Source of the DNA: Chitinophagaceae bacterium
GTDB taxonomy: Bacteria > Bacteroidota > Bacteroidia > Chitinophagales > Chitinophagaceae
Length of the DNA: 64,000 nucleotides
Direction: 5' to 3'
Assembly: GCA_947380605.1 (NCBI GenBank)
Contig: CANCRO010000001.1
Span: 35,478 to 99,477 of the forward strand
In this document: one piece after another, positions 38,401 to 47,481 of the stretch
How positions within the stretch are numbered: the stretch's first letter is position 1
Layout of the letters: every line of letters begins with the position of its first letter
Program-made: the position numbers and the translations under genes
The notes under the pieces: generated by a model
What the model was told of the DNA's origin: nothing
The model's input: only the letters and a program-made list of their open reading frames with translations
Databases searched by the model: none

Positions 38401-40827
38401 TTACTTCACTTTAAAACTCAAAGGGATATTTAACTTGATACTATAATTTCTACCCATATTAAATACCCCCATTCTGCCCGTGGCTAAATTTTCAGCTGCA
38501 TATTTTAATCTACTCAAATGATTTTGATAAGCAATATCTCCAAGATTGCTGCCTACCAGATTTAGTGAAAACAAAGTAACCCCTTTTTTTGAAACAAAAT
38601 CTGCCCCTACAGCTGAATTTAATAAGCAATAAGCCGCTGTTGCTGTTTCAGTATTGTAGGCAGAAAAAATATTTTTCTGAGCAAATGTATTGTCCAATTC
38701 GACCTTCAGATAAAAATTACGAATCCCTTTTTTGAATTTCTTAAAATCGATTTTACAGTCTGTAATTAAACGTGGGGCTGGAATAAAAGGTAAATATTTT
38801 GAACCCGAAATTGCCTCTTTCAATTGCCCTGCTACTAAAGAAAATACATTTTGAACGTGCAACCAATCTAATGGATGAGGATGAATGTCGATAGAGGCTT
38901 CTACTCCATATAGGTTAGCTTTTTGTTGGTCAAATTTAAACGCAGTCAACATTTTACCATCAACTTCCATAAGTGAATCTCCTCCTTGGATAGCCTGTAA
39001 TTTTCTGTAAAAAATAAAATTATTAAAACTATTATGATACGCAGCCACTCCTATTGAAATATGTTCGGTATTAAAATCAGCGCTAGCATCTAGTTGCGTA
39101 CTAGTCTCACTTTTTAAATTCACATCACCATATTCGTACCGAATGGTCCCTTCATGTGCCCCATTAGAAGCGAGCTCTGAAATACTAGGCGCTCTAAAGC
39201 CTCTTGCAACATTGAATTTAAGAACAAGGCGATTGGTCAATTCAGCAGCCAGTCCAATACTTCCTGAAAAATTTCCATAATTTCTTTTAAAACTACTCCC
39301 TTTACTATTGATACCATCTAATAAATTGTCTGCCTGCAAGATTCGGTTATCCTGTCGAATGCCTCCACTAAAGCTTACTTTATCAATTGTTTTTTTAGTG
39401 AAAAAATAAGCACCCAAATCAAACAATCGATAATCAGGTATCAATTGCTCTATTCCTTTATTGATATTTTTTTGCTGCATCCCATTAAGGCCAACTGAAG
39501 TAGACCAACCATTTATTTGTTTCCAATGAAATTGAGCCGTATAAGTAAGGGTATTTAAATCGAAGTAAAGTGATGTTTGCTGAGGAAGATCAATATTACC
39601 AAATTCCTTTCGCTTATTTTTTTGATAGCCTACATTAATCGTTAATCTATTTTTCCCTAATTGAAAACTATTATCCAACGCTATTTTATTATGTTGAATA
39701 TTTTGATAAGGTATATCAGCATGGGTGTTATTAAAATCAATCTCCGTAACCCTCGACTCTCCGCCACCTGCAACAGGCTTTATAAAATAGCCTTGCGCAT
39801 CCCTCTCTCCTTCTATTAAACCTGCATTTAAATTAAAACTACTGAACAATAAATGACTAAAACCCCAACTGCCATTATATCCCCCATATCCGCCAAAATT
39901 ATGCTGATCAAATTTTGAATTAAACACTCGTCCATCAAATTTATTTTGATAATCAGCAGCGGCAACGGTAGATCCATATACATTCCAATTAATACCCTGT
40001 ATGTTACCAGCAAGATTTGCATTCAAAGTTTTTGCACGATTATTTGACTGGTAATTCGTAAACACATTCGCTTTCATCGTATTATTTTCTACCGGCACAT
40101 TGGTAATAATATTAATCACTCCTGCCATCGCATCACTTCCATAAATTAGTGAGGCAGGACCTTTTAATATTTCTACTTTATTTACACTAGATTCATCAAT
40201 TTCAATCCCATGCTCATCGCCCCATTGCTGACCTTCTTGTCTAACTCCATCATTTATGGTTAATACTCGGTTATACCCCAAACCCCTAATCACTGGTTTT
40301 GAAATAGCAGGGCCTGTTGACATACTGGAAACTCCAGGACGTTTGGCTAAAGCTTCGATAATATTGCTAGAAGCGGTTTGATTTAAATCTTGCTTTCTTA
40401 ATACAGCAACTTGAAAAGGAACTTTTTTTAATTGAGTAGCTCCACTTACACCGGTTATAATCACTGCATTATTTTCTACTACTGATTCAAAAAGTTGGTA
40501 ATCCTTTTTGACATCACCCTCTACATTAATATTATCAACTATTGTAGAATAGCCAATATGTGAAATTTCAACTAAGTGGGTTCCATTGGAAAGACTATTA
40601 ATTTCAAAGTATCCATCAGCATTAGTAAATGCCCCTGATTTTACATCAATAATTAAAATAGATGCCCCTTGAATAGGTAGTTTAGTTTTGGCGTCAATGA
40701 TAACACCTGAAAATTTGACTTTTACTATTTTATCAAAACTACTAGCAGCAATCTCCCCATTAGCTGTGAACCGAATGGATATAAAAAAAAGAAACGCAAG
40801 GAAAAATAAACCTTGAAATAATTTCAT
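38401..40827 (-). CDS. TonB-dependent receptor with carboxypeptidase-regulatory-like domain
   Basis: An 808-residue outer-membrane transporter. Signal peptide at residues 1-24; a CarboxypepD_reg-like beta domain at about 35-115 (GVIIDAKTKLPIQGASILI); the plug domain with VPFQVAVLRKQDLNQ, RPGVSSMSTGPAISKPVIRG and ILKGPASLIYGSDAMAGVINI; then a 22-stranded barrel, ending YSIKLNIPLSFKVK. The plug segment GQQWGDEHGIEID is typical of a group seen near metal-transport genes. A small His/Cys-containing exported protein lies 64 nt upstream and is probably co-transcribed. The substrate is unknown; a metal or metal complex is a reasonable guess. Confidence 0.92.
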   Translation of the reverse strand: MKLFQGLFFLAFLFFISIRFTANGEIAASSFDKIVKVKFSGVIIDAKTKLPIQGASILIIDVKSGAFTNADGYFEINSLSNGTHLVEISHIGYSTIVDNINVEGDVKKDYQLFESVVENNAVIITGVSGATQLKKVPFQVAVLRKQDLNQTASSNIIEALAKRPGVSSMSTGPAISKPVIRGLGYNRVLTINDGVRQEGQQWGDEHGIEIDESSVNKVEILKGPASLIYGSDAMAGVINIITNVPVENNTMKANVFTNYQSNNRAKTLNANLAGNIQGINWNVYGSTVAAADYQNKFDGRVFNSKFDQHNFGGYGGYNGSWGFSHLLFSSFNLNAGLIEGERDAQGYFIKPVAGGGESRVTEIDFNNTHADIPYQNIQHNKIALDNSFQLGKNRLTINVGYQKNKRKEFGNIDLPQQTSLYFDLNTLTYTAQFHWKQINGWSTSVGLNGMQQKNINKGIEQLIPDYRLFDLGAYFFTKKTIDKVSFSGGIRQDNRILQADNLLDGINSKGSSFKRNYGNFSGSIGLAAELTNRLVLKFNVARGFRAPSISELASNGAHEGTIRYEYGDVNLKSETSTQLDASADFNTEHISIGVAAYHNSFNNFIFYRKLQAIQGGDSLMEVDGKMLTAFKFDQQKANLYGVEASIDIHPHPLDWLHVQNVFSLVAGQLKEAISGSKYLPFIPAPRLITDCKIDFKKFKKGIRNFYLKVELDNTFAQKNIFSAYNTETATAAYCLLNSAVGADFVSKKGVTLFSLNLVGSNLGDIAYQNHLSRLKYAAENLATGRMGVFNMGRNYSIKLNIPLSFKVK

Positions 40828-40891
40828 TGTTATAAATTAGGTATTGATCGAAAATAAATGAGTATGACTTTTCAAATAAAGCCAATAGAAT

Positions 40892-41233
40892 TTAAACAAT
40901 CGCAGGAGGTCCCCTCAAGTGAAAAAAGGAGTGGGTTGGAGAAAATAAAGGACTTATTAATGAAGTGGGAAATTCTAAAACCAACCAAGTTGAAACAGAA
41001 TTTGAAATACCAATTGGAATAACAAAAGCCGATTCAACAACAAAATGATCGCAATCACAATGAAAACCCTTTTGGACTACCTGCGGCTTAGCATTATTTT
41101 GCGCTGATCCATACGAATAATCTTTATGATTAGCGAAGGCGTTATGCAATAATTGAATAGGTGAATTTCCTACTACAAAAAGTATGAGCAGTAGTAGCGC
41201 AAGAATTTTTGATATAATTTTATTTTTATACAA
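40892..41233 (-). CDS. Small exported protein upstream of the TonB receptor
   Basis: A 113-residue protein. It begins MYKNKIISKILALLLLILFV, an N-terminal signal or anchor segment. The middle carries HCDCDHF, a possible metal-binding His/Cys cluster, and the end is FHLRGPPAIV. Small proteins ending in LRGPP/LRAPP next to metal-related transport genes are, as I recall, a recurrent Bacteroidota type without a characterised function. The start is TTG at 41233; no ATG lies at a suitable place near the signal segment. The relationship with the receptor (64 nt apart, same strand) supports a shared function. Confidence 0.62.
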   Translation of the reverse strand: MYKNKIISKILALLLLILFVVGNSPIQLLHNAFANHKDYSYGSAQNNAKPQVVQKGFHCDCDHFVVESAFVIPIGISNSVSTWLVLEFPTSLISPLFSPTHSFFHLRGPPAIV

Positions 41234-41295
41234 GTTTTATAATTGAAACCCCACTTAAAATGAGGAGTATAATTTATAAAAAAAAGTTAAACGCA

Positions 41296-42474
41296 TTAAT
41301 CGATATTTTCAATCACCGCAGCAATACCCTGACCTCCTCCTACACAAGCTGTAACGATTCCGTATTTTTTATTCAATCTTTTCATATCATTGACTAATTG
41401 AATGGTTAGCTTACAACCAGTACAACCTAGAGGATGACCCAAAGCGATAGCACCTCCATTGATATTTACCTTAGCTGAATCCAATTCCAGCGTTCGAATA
41501 ACTGCCAAAGATTGAGAAGCAAATGCCTCATTGAGTTCAAACAAATCTATATCACCCAAACTTATACCGGACTGTTTCAAGACTTTTGGAATAGCTTCAA
41601 CTGGACCTATTCCCATAATACGAGGATGTACCCCTGCGCTAGCACAATTTACCAGTCTAGCTATTGGCTTCAATCCCAATTCTTTTATCATTCTTTCACT
41701 CATTACAATCACAAATGCAGCACCATCACTTGTTTGAGAACTATTCCCTGCGGTAACACTGCCACCCAAAGAAAAGGCAGGCTTTAATTTTGCTAAACTT
41801 TCAATAGAAGTATCCGCTCTTACTCCTTCATCCGTATCCACTGTAAATTTCCTTTTTTGCTTTTTTCCCTTTTCATCTAAATACACTTCTTCAATCTCAA
41901 TAGGAAGAATCCCCGACTTAAAATAACCCTCCTTAATTGCATTGCCCGCCTTCAAATGACTTTGATAACTGAAAGCATCTTGGTCTTCCCTGCTAACCTT
42001 ATATTCATTCGCAACCGCCTCGGCAGTTAATCCCATACTAACATAATAATCTGGATTGTCTTTGGCGATAGAATAAGCGGGCGAAGTCTTCCAGCCTGCA
42101 GTAGGCACCATACTCATACTTTCTACTCCTCCTGCAATAATACATTCCGCCATTCCTGATCTAATTTTTGCTGATGCGATGGCAATACTTTCTAACCCAC
42201 TGGCACAATATCTGTTAATGGTAATTCCTGGTGCATGTATTCCTATCGCTTGAGCTGAAATCATTCTTCCCACTTGTAACCCTTGTTCCGCCTCAGGTAC
42301 AGCATTGCCTACAATAACGTCATCTATTCGTTTAGCATCTAGCTGAGGCACGGTAGCTAGCAAACCCTTTATCAAATCAATAGCAAGATCATCAGGTCTA
42401 GTAAACCTAAAAGCTCCTTTTTTACTTTTAGTTACAGCAGTTCGGTATCCTGCTACAATATAAGCTTCCTGCAT
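41296..42474 (-). CDS. Acetyl-CoA C-acyltransferase (thiolase)
   Basis: A 392-residue thiolase, degrading or forming 3-ketoacyl-CoA; the beta-oxidation type (FadA-like) is most likely. The nucleophile is Cys90 in NRYCASGLESIAIA, His347 lies in NGGAIALGHPLG, and the second catalytic Cys377 is in CVGGGQG. The NEAFASQSLAVIR motif is present. No fadB partner is adjacent; the small TonB-associated gene follows 63 nt downstream in the same direction. It diverges from pyrD. Confidence 0.94.
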   Translation of the reverse strand: MQEAYIVAGYRTAVTKSKKGAFRFTRPDDLAIDLIKGLLATVPQLDAKRIDDVIVGNAVPEAEQGLQVGRMISAQAIGIHAPGITINRYCASGLESIAIASAKIRSGMAECIIAGGVESMSMVPTAGWKTSPAYSIAKDNPDYYVSMGLTAEAVANEYKVSREDQDAFSYQSHLKAGNAIKEGYFKSGILPIEIEEVYLDEKGKKQKRKFTVDTDEGVRADTSIESLAKLKPAFSLGGSVTAGNSSQTSDGAAFVIVMSERMIKELGLKPIARLVNCASAGVHPRIMGIGPVEAIPKVLKQSGISLGDIDLFELNEAFASQSLAVIRTLELDSAKVNINGGAIALGHPLGCTGCKLTIQLVNDMKRLNKKYGIVTACVGGGQGIAAVIENID

Positions 42475-42596
42475 ATCCTATTAATTGATGGTTGGTGATG
42501 AATTTATTTTAACTACTTTTCCAATAGTTGTTTATGCAACTTTCTATATCAAAGTTATAAATTCTAAGGGAAAACAAAAAACTGATTACAGTCACC

Positions 42597-42604
42597 TAAT
42601 TTTG
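42597..42604 (+). promoter_or_regulatory. pyrD -7 element TAATTTTG
   Basis: A perfect TAnnTTTG ending 7 nt before the pyrD ATG; the leader would be a few bases at most. Confidence 0.55.
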
Positions 42605-42611
42605 TAAGCAT

Positions 42612-43673
42612 ATGTACAAAATACTTAGAACTATTTTATTCTCCTTTAACCCTGAATGGGTGCATTACTTCTCCATGAACGGACTGAAGTTGCTATGCAA
42701 ACTACCCTTTGGAAAAGCAATGATTCATTCACTTTTCAAAACTTCAGGAAATAAATTAATTACCCAATTCAATGGAATCAGCTTCTCTAATCCAATAGGC
42801 CTTGGTGCAGGGTTTGATAAAAATGCGCGTTACCTTAACGAGTTAGAAGCACTTGGTTTTGGTTTTGTTGAAATTGGAACGGTCACTCCCCTAGCACAAG
42901 CAGGTAACGATCACCCTAGATTATTTCGTTTACCAAAAGATAAAGCACTGATTAACCGGATGGGATTTAATAATGATGGAGTAGAGAAAATTAAAGAGCG
43001 GCTTAACCAATGGAATAATCGAGTACAAAAAACAAGTAACCATTCCCTCAACCAACGATTAATTGTAGGAGGTAATATTGGGAAAAATAAAATAACTCCG
43101 AATGAAGATGCCTGGAAAGATTATGTGATTTGCTTCAATGCATTACATGAATTGGTTGATTACTTTGTAGTCAATGTAAGCTCTCCTAACACTCCTGGCC
43201 TTAGGGAACTTCAAGAAAAAGAGTCTTTAAGAAAAATATTAACCGAATTACAATATCAAAATAATCAGTTTAAAACTCAAAAACCGATTTTATTAAAAAT
43301 TGCTCCAGACCTCACTCTTGAACAAATTGATGATGTAATTGCTTTAGCAATGGAGATAAAATTAGATGGCTTAGTAGCCACCAATACAACTATTGATAAA
43401 AAAAATCTACTCACCCCTGAGTCTACAATAGATAGCATTGGAGCAGGCGGTTTAAGCGGCAAGCCCTTACAAAAAAGAAGTACTGAAATTGTGCAATACA
43501 TTCATGAAAAAACGAATGGTCAATTACCGATTATTGGCAGTGGGGGTATTTTCACTGGAGCCGATGCACAAGAAAAACTTACAGCTGGTGCTAGTTTAAT
43601 CCAAGTATGGACTGGCTTTGTATATGAAGGGCCTGCAATCGTAAAAAAAATTGGCCGACATTTAAAGAAATAA
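42612..43673 (+). CDS. pyrD: Dihydroorotate dehydrogenase, quinone-linked (class 2)
   Basis: A 353-residue FMN enzyme, fourth step of pyrimidine synthesis, passing electrons to menaquinone. The extended N-terminal region (MYKILRTILFSFNPEWVHYF) is the class 2 membrane-association segment. FMN- and substrate-binding motifs visible are GLGAGFDKNA, NVSSPNTPGLRELQ with the catalytic serine (residues 188-201), and LPIIGSGGIFTGADAQEKL. The -7 box abuts the start. It is transcribed alone; pyrC is at 22355-23695. Confidence 0.95.
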   Translation: MYKILRTILFSFNPEWVHYFSMNGLKLLCKLPFGKAMIHSLFKTSGNKLITQFNGISFSNPIGLGAGFDKNARYLNELEALGFGFVEIGTVTPLAQAGNDHPRLFRLPKDKALINRMGFNNDGVEKIKERLNQWNNRVQKTSNHSLNQRLIVGGNIGKNKITPNEDAWKDYVICFNALHELVDYFVVNVSSPNTPGLRELQEKESLRKILTELQYQNNQFKTQKPILLKIAPDLTLEQIDDVIALAMEIKLDGLVATNTTIDKKNLLTPESTIDSIGAGGLSGKPLQKRSTEIVQYIHEKTNGQLPIIGSGGIFTGADAQEKLTAGASLIQVWTGFVYEGPAIVKKIGRHLKK

Positions 43674-43762
43674 AATCAATTCTTCTCGGATAGACGTTAG
43701 CAGAACAATTGAAGTGAAAATACAATTAACAAAAAAAGTAGGCAAGACTATACGCTAAACAT

Positions 43763-43770
43763 TATTTTTG
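43763..43770 (+). promoter_or_regulatory. -7 element TATTTTTG
   Basis: A TAnnTTTG match ending 4 nt (CAAA) before the ATG of the TerC gene, predicting a leaderless mRNA. Confidence 0.5.
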
Positions 43771-43774
43771 CAAA

Positions 43775-44584
43775 ATGGATTATTTATTTACCTCAGAAAG
43801 CTTAATCAGTTTTTTTATATTAGTGGTGCTAGAAGTGGTACTCGGTATTGACAATGTGATATTTGTTAGTATCATTCTAAACCGGCTTCGAAAAAAATCA
43901 GATCAATTAAAAGCCCGCCGCCTTTGGATGATTACCGGCATTCTCTCGCGCAGTATGCTGCTCATAGGACTAGGTTGGCTACTTGCCCAGAAAGGAAAAC
44001 CTGTAATTACTTTGTTTCAAAAAGATTTTGACTTAGCTAGTATTGTAATGTTACTTGGGGGTCTTTTCCTAATCTACAAATCAGTAAAAGAAATCCATGA
44101 AAAATTAGAAGGGGAAGATCCCAATCAAACCACTAACACAAAAAAAGAGTTAGGCTTAAGTAAGGCAATCGGACAAATTATTTTGATTGATGCGGTATTT
44201 TCATTTGACAGTATTATTACTGCCGGAGGAACTGCAAAGCATGTGGAAATAATGATTGCTGCTGTTGTAATTGCAATGCTAGTCATGTTTCTATTTAGTC
44301 CGAAAATTTCTGAATTTATACATCATCATCCTACTCTAAAAATGTTGGCACTTTCCTTTTTGGTAATGATTGGTATAAGCTTATTGATGGAAGGTTGGGA
44401 TGCAGAAACAGCTGAAAAAATGCAGCTTAAAAACTATATTTATTTCGGAATGGCCTTCTCATTTATTGTGGAACTACTCAATATGACAATGATAAAAAAA
44501 GCTGCCAAGAAAAGATTAGTCATATTGAATGGGCCTTCATTAGAATCTGAAAATGAAGAAAAAAAGAATGCGGAGTCCAATTAG
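43775..44584 (+). CDS. TerC-family integral membrane protein
   Basis: A 269-residue protein with about seven hydrophobic segments. The family motifs are EVVLGIDNVIFVSII (Asp26) and LIDAVFSFDSIITAGG, two intramembrane acidic segments. The region HHHPTLKMLALSFLVMIG also matches. TerC proteins take part in metal (manganese or calcium) efflux or in tellurite resistance; no ter operon is present, so metal efflux linked to exported proteins is the likelier role (inference). It is convergent with rsmE. Confidence 0.9.
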   Translation: MDYLFTSESLISFFILVVLEVVLGIDNVIFVSIILNRLRKKSDQLKARRLWMITGILSRSMLLIGLGWLLAQKGKPVITLFQKDFDLASIVMLLGGLFLIYKSVKEIHEKLEGEDPNQTTNTKKELGLSKAIGQIILIDAVFSFDSIITAGGTAKHVEIMIAAVVIAMLVMFLFSPKISEFIHHHPTLKMLALSFLVMIGISLLMEGWDAETAEKMQLKNYIYFGMAFSFIVELLNMTMIKKAAKKRLVILNGPSLESENEEKKNAESN

Positions 44585-44586
44585 CT

Positions 44587-44622
44587 GCTATCCAATTAAT
44601 TGATTTTATTAATCCTGATAGC
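44587..44622. terminator. Imperfect hairpin between terC-like gene and rsmE
   Basis: GCTATC (44587-44592) can pair with GATAGC (44617-44622) and inner ATTAAT copies also pair, but no long T tract follows. It may serve both convergent genes. Confidence 0.35.
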
Positions 44623-44624
44623 AA

Positions 44625-45332
44625 CTATTCTGCCATTGCCAACAAAGTTGCCGCTACCACTCCTGCTGTTTCGGTTCGGAGCCTAGTGTTTCCCAATGCA
44701 ACTGGAATAAAATTATTTTGCAAAGCAATTGTTATTTCATCTGGAGAAAAATCACCTTCAGGGCCAATCAGGATGGTGGAATCAGTAAAAGGCTGATGAC
44801 TTAGCAACTGAACTTTAGCATCCCTATCTTCGCAATGCGCAATAAATTTATTTGCCGAGTTCGGCTGATTTACAAAACTTAAAAATTTAGCAGGTTCCTG
44901 TAAAATCGGCAACCAGCTTTGCTGAGATTGCAACATTGCACTGACCAAAATACTTTTCATTCGGTCCGATTTAAAAACAGTTTTTTCGGTTCGCTCACAA
45001 ATAAGCGGAACAATATTGGAAATGCCTATTTCAGTTGCTTTTTCCAAAAACCATTCAAAACGATTATTGTTTTTTATAAGAGATATAGCAAGAGTTATTT
45101 TAGCTGCCGTTCTTTTAATATGCTGAACCGCTAAAATTTTAACGGTACATTTTTTTCTATTGTTATCCAACATTTCAGCAGTAAACAAATCTCCCTTTCC
45201 GTTAGTTAGTTGCAACAGCTCTTTGTTTTGCATTCGAAGTACCTGCACCATATGCTTACTCGTATCTTCGTCGAGCACCACCTCAGTGGCCGTTGAATCT
45301 ATATCTTCTTTATAGAAAAAAGGAAGTGACAT
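44625..45332 (-). CDS. rsmE: 16S rRNA m3U1498 methyltransferase RsmE
   Basis: A 235-residue SPOUT-class methyltransferase of the 30S subunit. The N-terminal PUA-like domain (MSLPFFYKEDIDST, HMVQVLRMQNKELLQLTNGKG) leads into the knotted domain with KATEIGISNIVPLICERTEKT, ILIGPEGDFSPDEI and LGNTRLRTETAGVVAATLL, which bind SAM. I start at ATG 45332; the reading frame could extend two codons to a TTG at 45338, which is less likely. It lies 55 nt downstream of dnaB on the same strand. Confidence 0.94.
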   Translation of the reverse strand: MSLPFFYKEDIDSTATEVVLDEDTSKHMVQVLRMQNKELLQLTNGKGDLFTAEMLDNNRKKCTVKILAVQHIKRTAAKITLAISLIKNNNRFEWFLEKATEIGISNIVPLICERTEKTVFKSDRMKSILVSAMLQSQQSWLPILQEPAKFLSFVNQPNSANKFIAHCEDRDAKVQLLSHQPFTDSTILIGPEGDFSPDEITIALQNNFIPVALGNTRLRTETAGVVAATLLAMAE

Positions 45333-45387
45333 AATCAAGGGAGATAAACAAATTTAAAATACTGGTTCTCCTTTTTTAATAATTTAA

Positions 45388-46947
45388 TTAAAATGGCGTA
45401 TCATCATCATAGGCGCTATCATTCATTTTGCTGCCCTTTTGAATATACAATTTAGCACCTCCCGTTTCATCACTTGTAACAGGTCGGAAATTACCCCCAG
45501 GAGCACCTCCACCAAAATCATTTCCACCATCTTGATCTTCAATAAATTTCTGAATATGCAAGAGGGCTTTCAATTTGATTGTTTCTAAGCTACCATTTCT
45601 ATGCTTGGCAATTTTCACAAAAGTTTCTCCTTTATTACTTTCACCCATTTCATTGGCAGTAATATCATAATATTCTGGACGATACAAGAACATTACCATG
45701 TCCGCATCTTGTTCAATAGCACCCGATTCTCTCAAATCACTCAACTGAGGAATTTTAGCTCCTTCTTTTCTTTTTTCCACTTCCCTGCTTAACTGAGATA
45801 AAGCAATAATCGGAACTTTTAATTCTTTGGCTAGCCCTTTAAGATCTCTAGAGATCTTACTAATTTCTTGTTCGCGATTACCATTTTTATTATCGGAACT
45901 TCCACTCATTAACTGCAGATAATCGATGATGATCAATCCTATATCATGCTTATTTTTTAATCTTCTACATTTAGCCCTTAATTCAAAAATATTCAGCGCT
46001 GCTGTATCATCAATATAAATAGGCGCTTTACTCAAACGCTCAATTCCACGTTTGTACAATTGCTTCATTTCATGCTCTTCTAATTTACCACGAGAAATTT
46101 TTTCTAACCATATTTCGCTCTCTGCACTCAAAATACGCTGAACTAATTGACTTGAACTCATCTCCAAACTAAAGAACACTACTGGAGTAGGTTTAGTAGG
46201 ATGAAGCGCTGCACTGCGCGCTAGATTTAATGCAAAGGCAGTTTTACCAACAGAGGGTCTTGCCGCCAACACGATTAAATCGGTTGGTTGCCAACCATAG
46301 GTTAGTTTATCAAGTGTCGCAAAACCACTAGGAACGCCAGTAATATCCTCATCACGATTACGCATATCCTCAATACGCTGTATGGTTTTAACCAATACCG
46401 TATTGATATCTTCAAATGCACTTCTTAGATGATTATTGGTAATCTCAAATAATTTACTTTCTGCATCATCTAATAAATCAAATACATCTGTAGTATCCTC
46501 ATAGGCATCACCTATAATTTCACCACTAATTCTAATTAATTCTCGCTGAATAAATTTTTGTAAAACAATCCTTGAGTGCGCATCAATATTGGCTGATGAT
46601 ACTACAGAATTGGTTAATTTAGAAACATAATAAGCTCCTCCCACTATTTCAAGTTCGCCTCTTAGTTTTAATTCCTCTACTACCGTTAATAAATCAATTG
46701 GCAAACTTTTATCTGCCAAAGATTTCATGGCTTTAAAAATACTTTGATGAGCTTCACCATAAAAACACTCCGGCTTTAAAATCTCCACCACCGTATCAAA
46801 AGCACTCTTTTCCAACATGATTGCGCCTAGTATTGCCTCTTCCAGTTCTTTTGACTGAGGGGGAACTTTTCCAAAAACCATATTTCCTAAATCAATGGAT
46901 GGTTTTCGTCTAACTTTTCTATCCTTGTTTAAATTGGTCAATTCCAT
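45388..46947 (-). CDS. dnaB: Replicative DNA helicase DnaB
   Basis: A 519-residue hexameric helicase. The N-terminal domain (VPPQSKELEEAILGAIML) is followed by a linker helix and a RecA-like C-terminal domain with Walker A RPSVGKT at residues 230-236. The DnaB motifs SLEMSSSQLVQRIL, LIIIDYLQLMSG and DLRESGAIEQDADMV follow. No intein is present. The glycine-rich C-terminal tail (GGNDFGGGAPGGNF) is common in Bacteroidota. Transcription heads away from a 534-bp region that carries DnaA-box-like sites; rsmE is downstream and may be co-transcribed. Confidence 0.97.
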   Translation of the reverse strand: MELTNLNKDRKVRRKPSIDLGNMVFGKVPPQSKELEEAILGAIMLEKSAFDTVVEILKPECFYGEAHQSIFKAMKSLADKSLPIDLLTVVEELKLRGELEIVGGAYYVSKLTNSVVSSANIDAHSRIVLQKFIQRELIRISGEIIGDAYEDTTDVFDLLDDAESKLFEITNNHLRSAFEDINTVLVKTIQRIEDMRNRDEDITGVPSGFATLDKLTYGWQPTDLIVLAARPSVGKTAFALNLARSAALHPTKPTPVVFFSLEMSSSQLVQRILSAESEIWLEKISRGKLEEHEMKQLYKRGIERLSKAPIYIDDTAALNIFELRAKCRRLKNKHDIGLIIIDYLQLMSGSSDNKNGNREQEISKISRDLKGLAKELKVPIIALSQLSREVEKRKEGAKIPQLSDLRESGAIEQDADMVMFLYRPEYYDITANEMGESNKGETFVKIAKHRNGSLETIKLKALLHIQKFIEDQDGGNDFGGGAPGGNFRPVTSDETGGAKLYIQKGSKMNDSAYDDDTPF

Positions 46948-47481
46948 AGGGATACTATTTTTTTATAGAATAGGGTGTTAATTTTTCAATTGTTATTAGA
47001 AGACTGTCGGTCCTTTACCATAAAACACCTTGTCAATATACTTTTCTCAACCTTCTGCTTTTGAGAAAAACTTAGAACAAAATGTTTTAACTCGGCTAAG
47101 GTAAATGCAAATAACCGTTTGATTATCCACAGTGCTCAGCGGCAAACATTTTATATTCATTATACACAATGAATCCACCTTCAAAAATAGCTTATTCATA
47201 GCTTATCCACCTATTTATTAACAGTTAATTTAGCCGATTTATTGCATTCTACCCTATTTTATCAACACCTTAAATCACCTAAAATATTTTTTCTGCACCA
47301 GATTGCTTTTTTTTAAAGTTGGTACTATTCTTTAAATCATTTATCTAAGATTTATTGCATCCAATACGTTTGCTGGCCGATTATTTTTAAAAAAATAGCT
47401 TCTTTTTAATATCCGTTTTTTACGCTTGCGCCCCAATAACTATCTTTGCGCTATCATATATTACTAATTAACAAACATTGA
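46948..47481. other. 534-bp dnaB-pheT intergenic region; candidate oriC or DnaA-controlled region
   Basis: No gene is seen. It holds five DnaA-box-like sites on the plus strand: TTATCCACA (47123-47131), TTATACACA (47160-47168), TTATTCATA (47192-47200), TTATCCACC (47203-47211) and TTATCAACA (47259-47267). A perfect 9-bp inverted repeat TTTTCTCAA / TTGAGAAAA (47042-47050 / 47061-47069) precedes them, and a strongly A/T-rich stretch follows (about 47280-47420). The pheT promoter lies at its right end. Confidence 0.45.
47441..47448 (+). promoter_or_regulatory. pheT -7 element TATCTTTG
   Basis: A perfect TAnnTTTG, 33 nt before the ATG at 47482. Confidence 0.7.
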
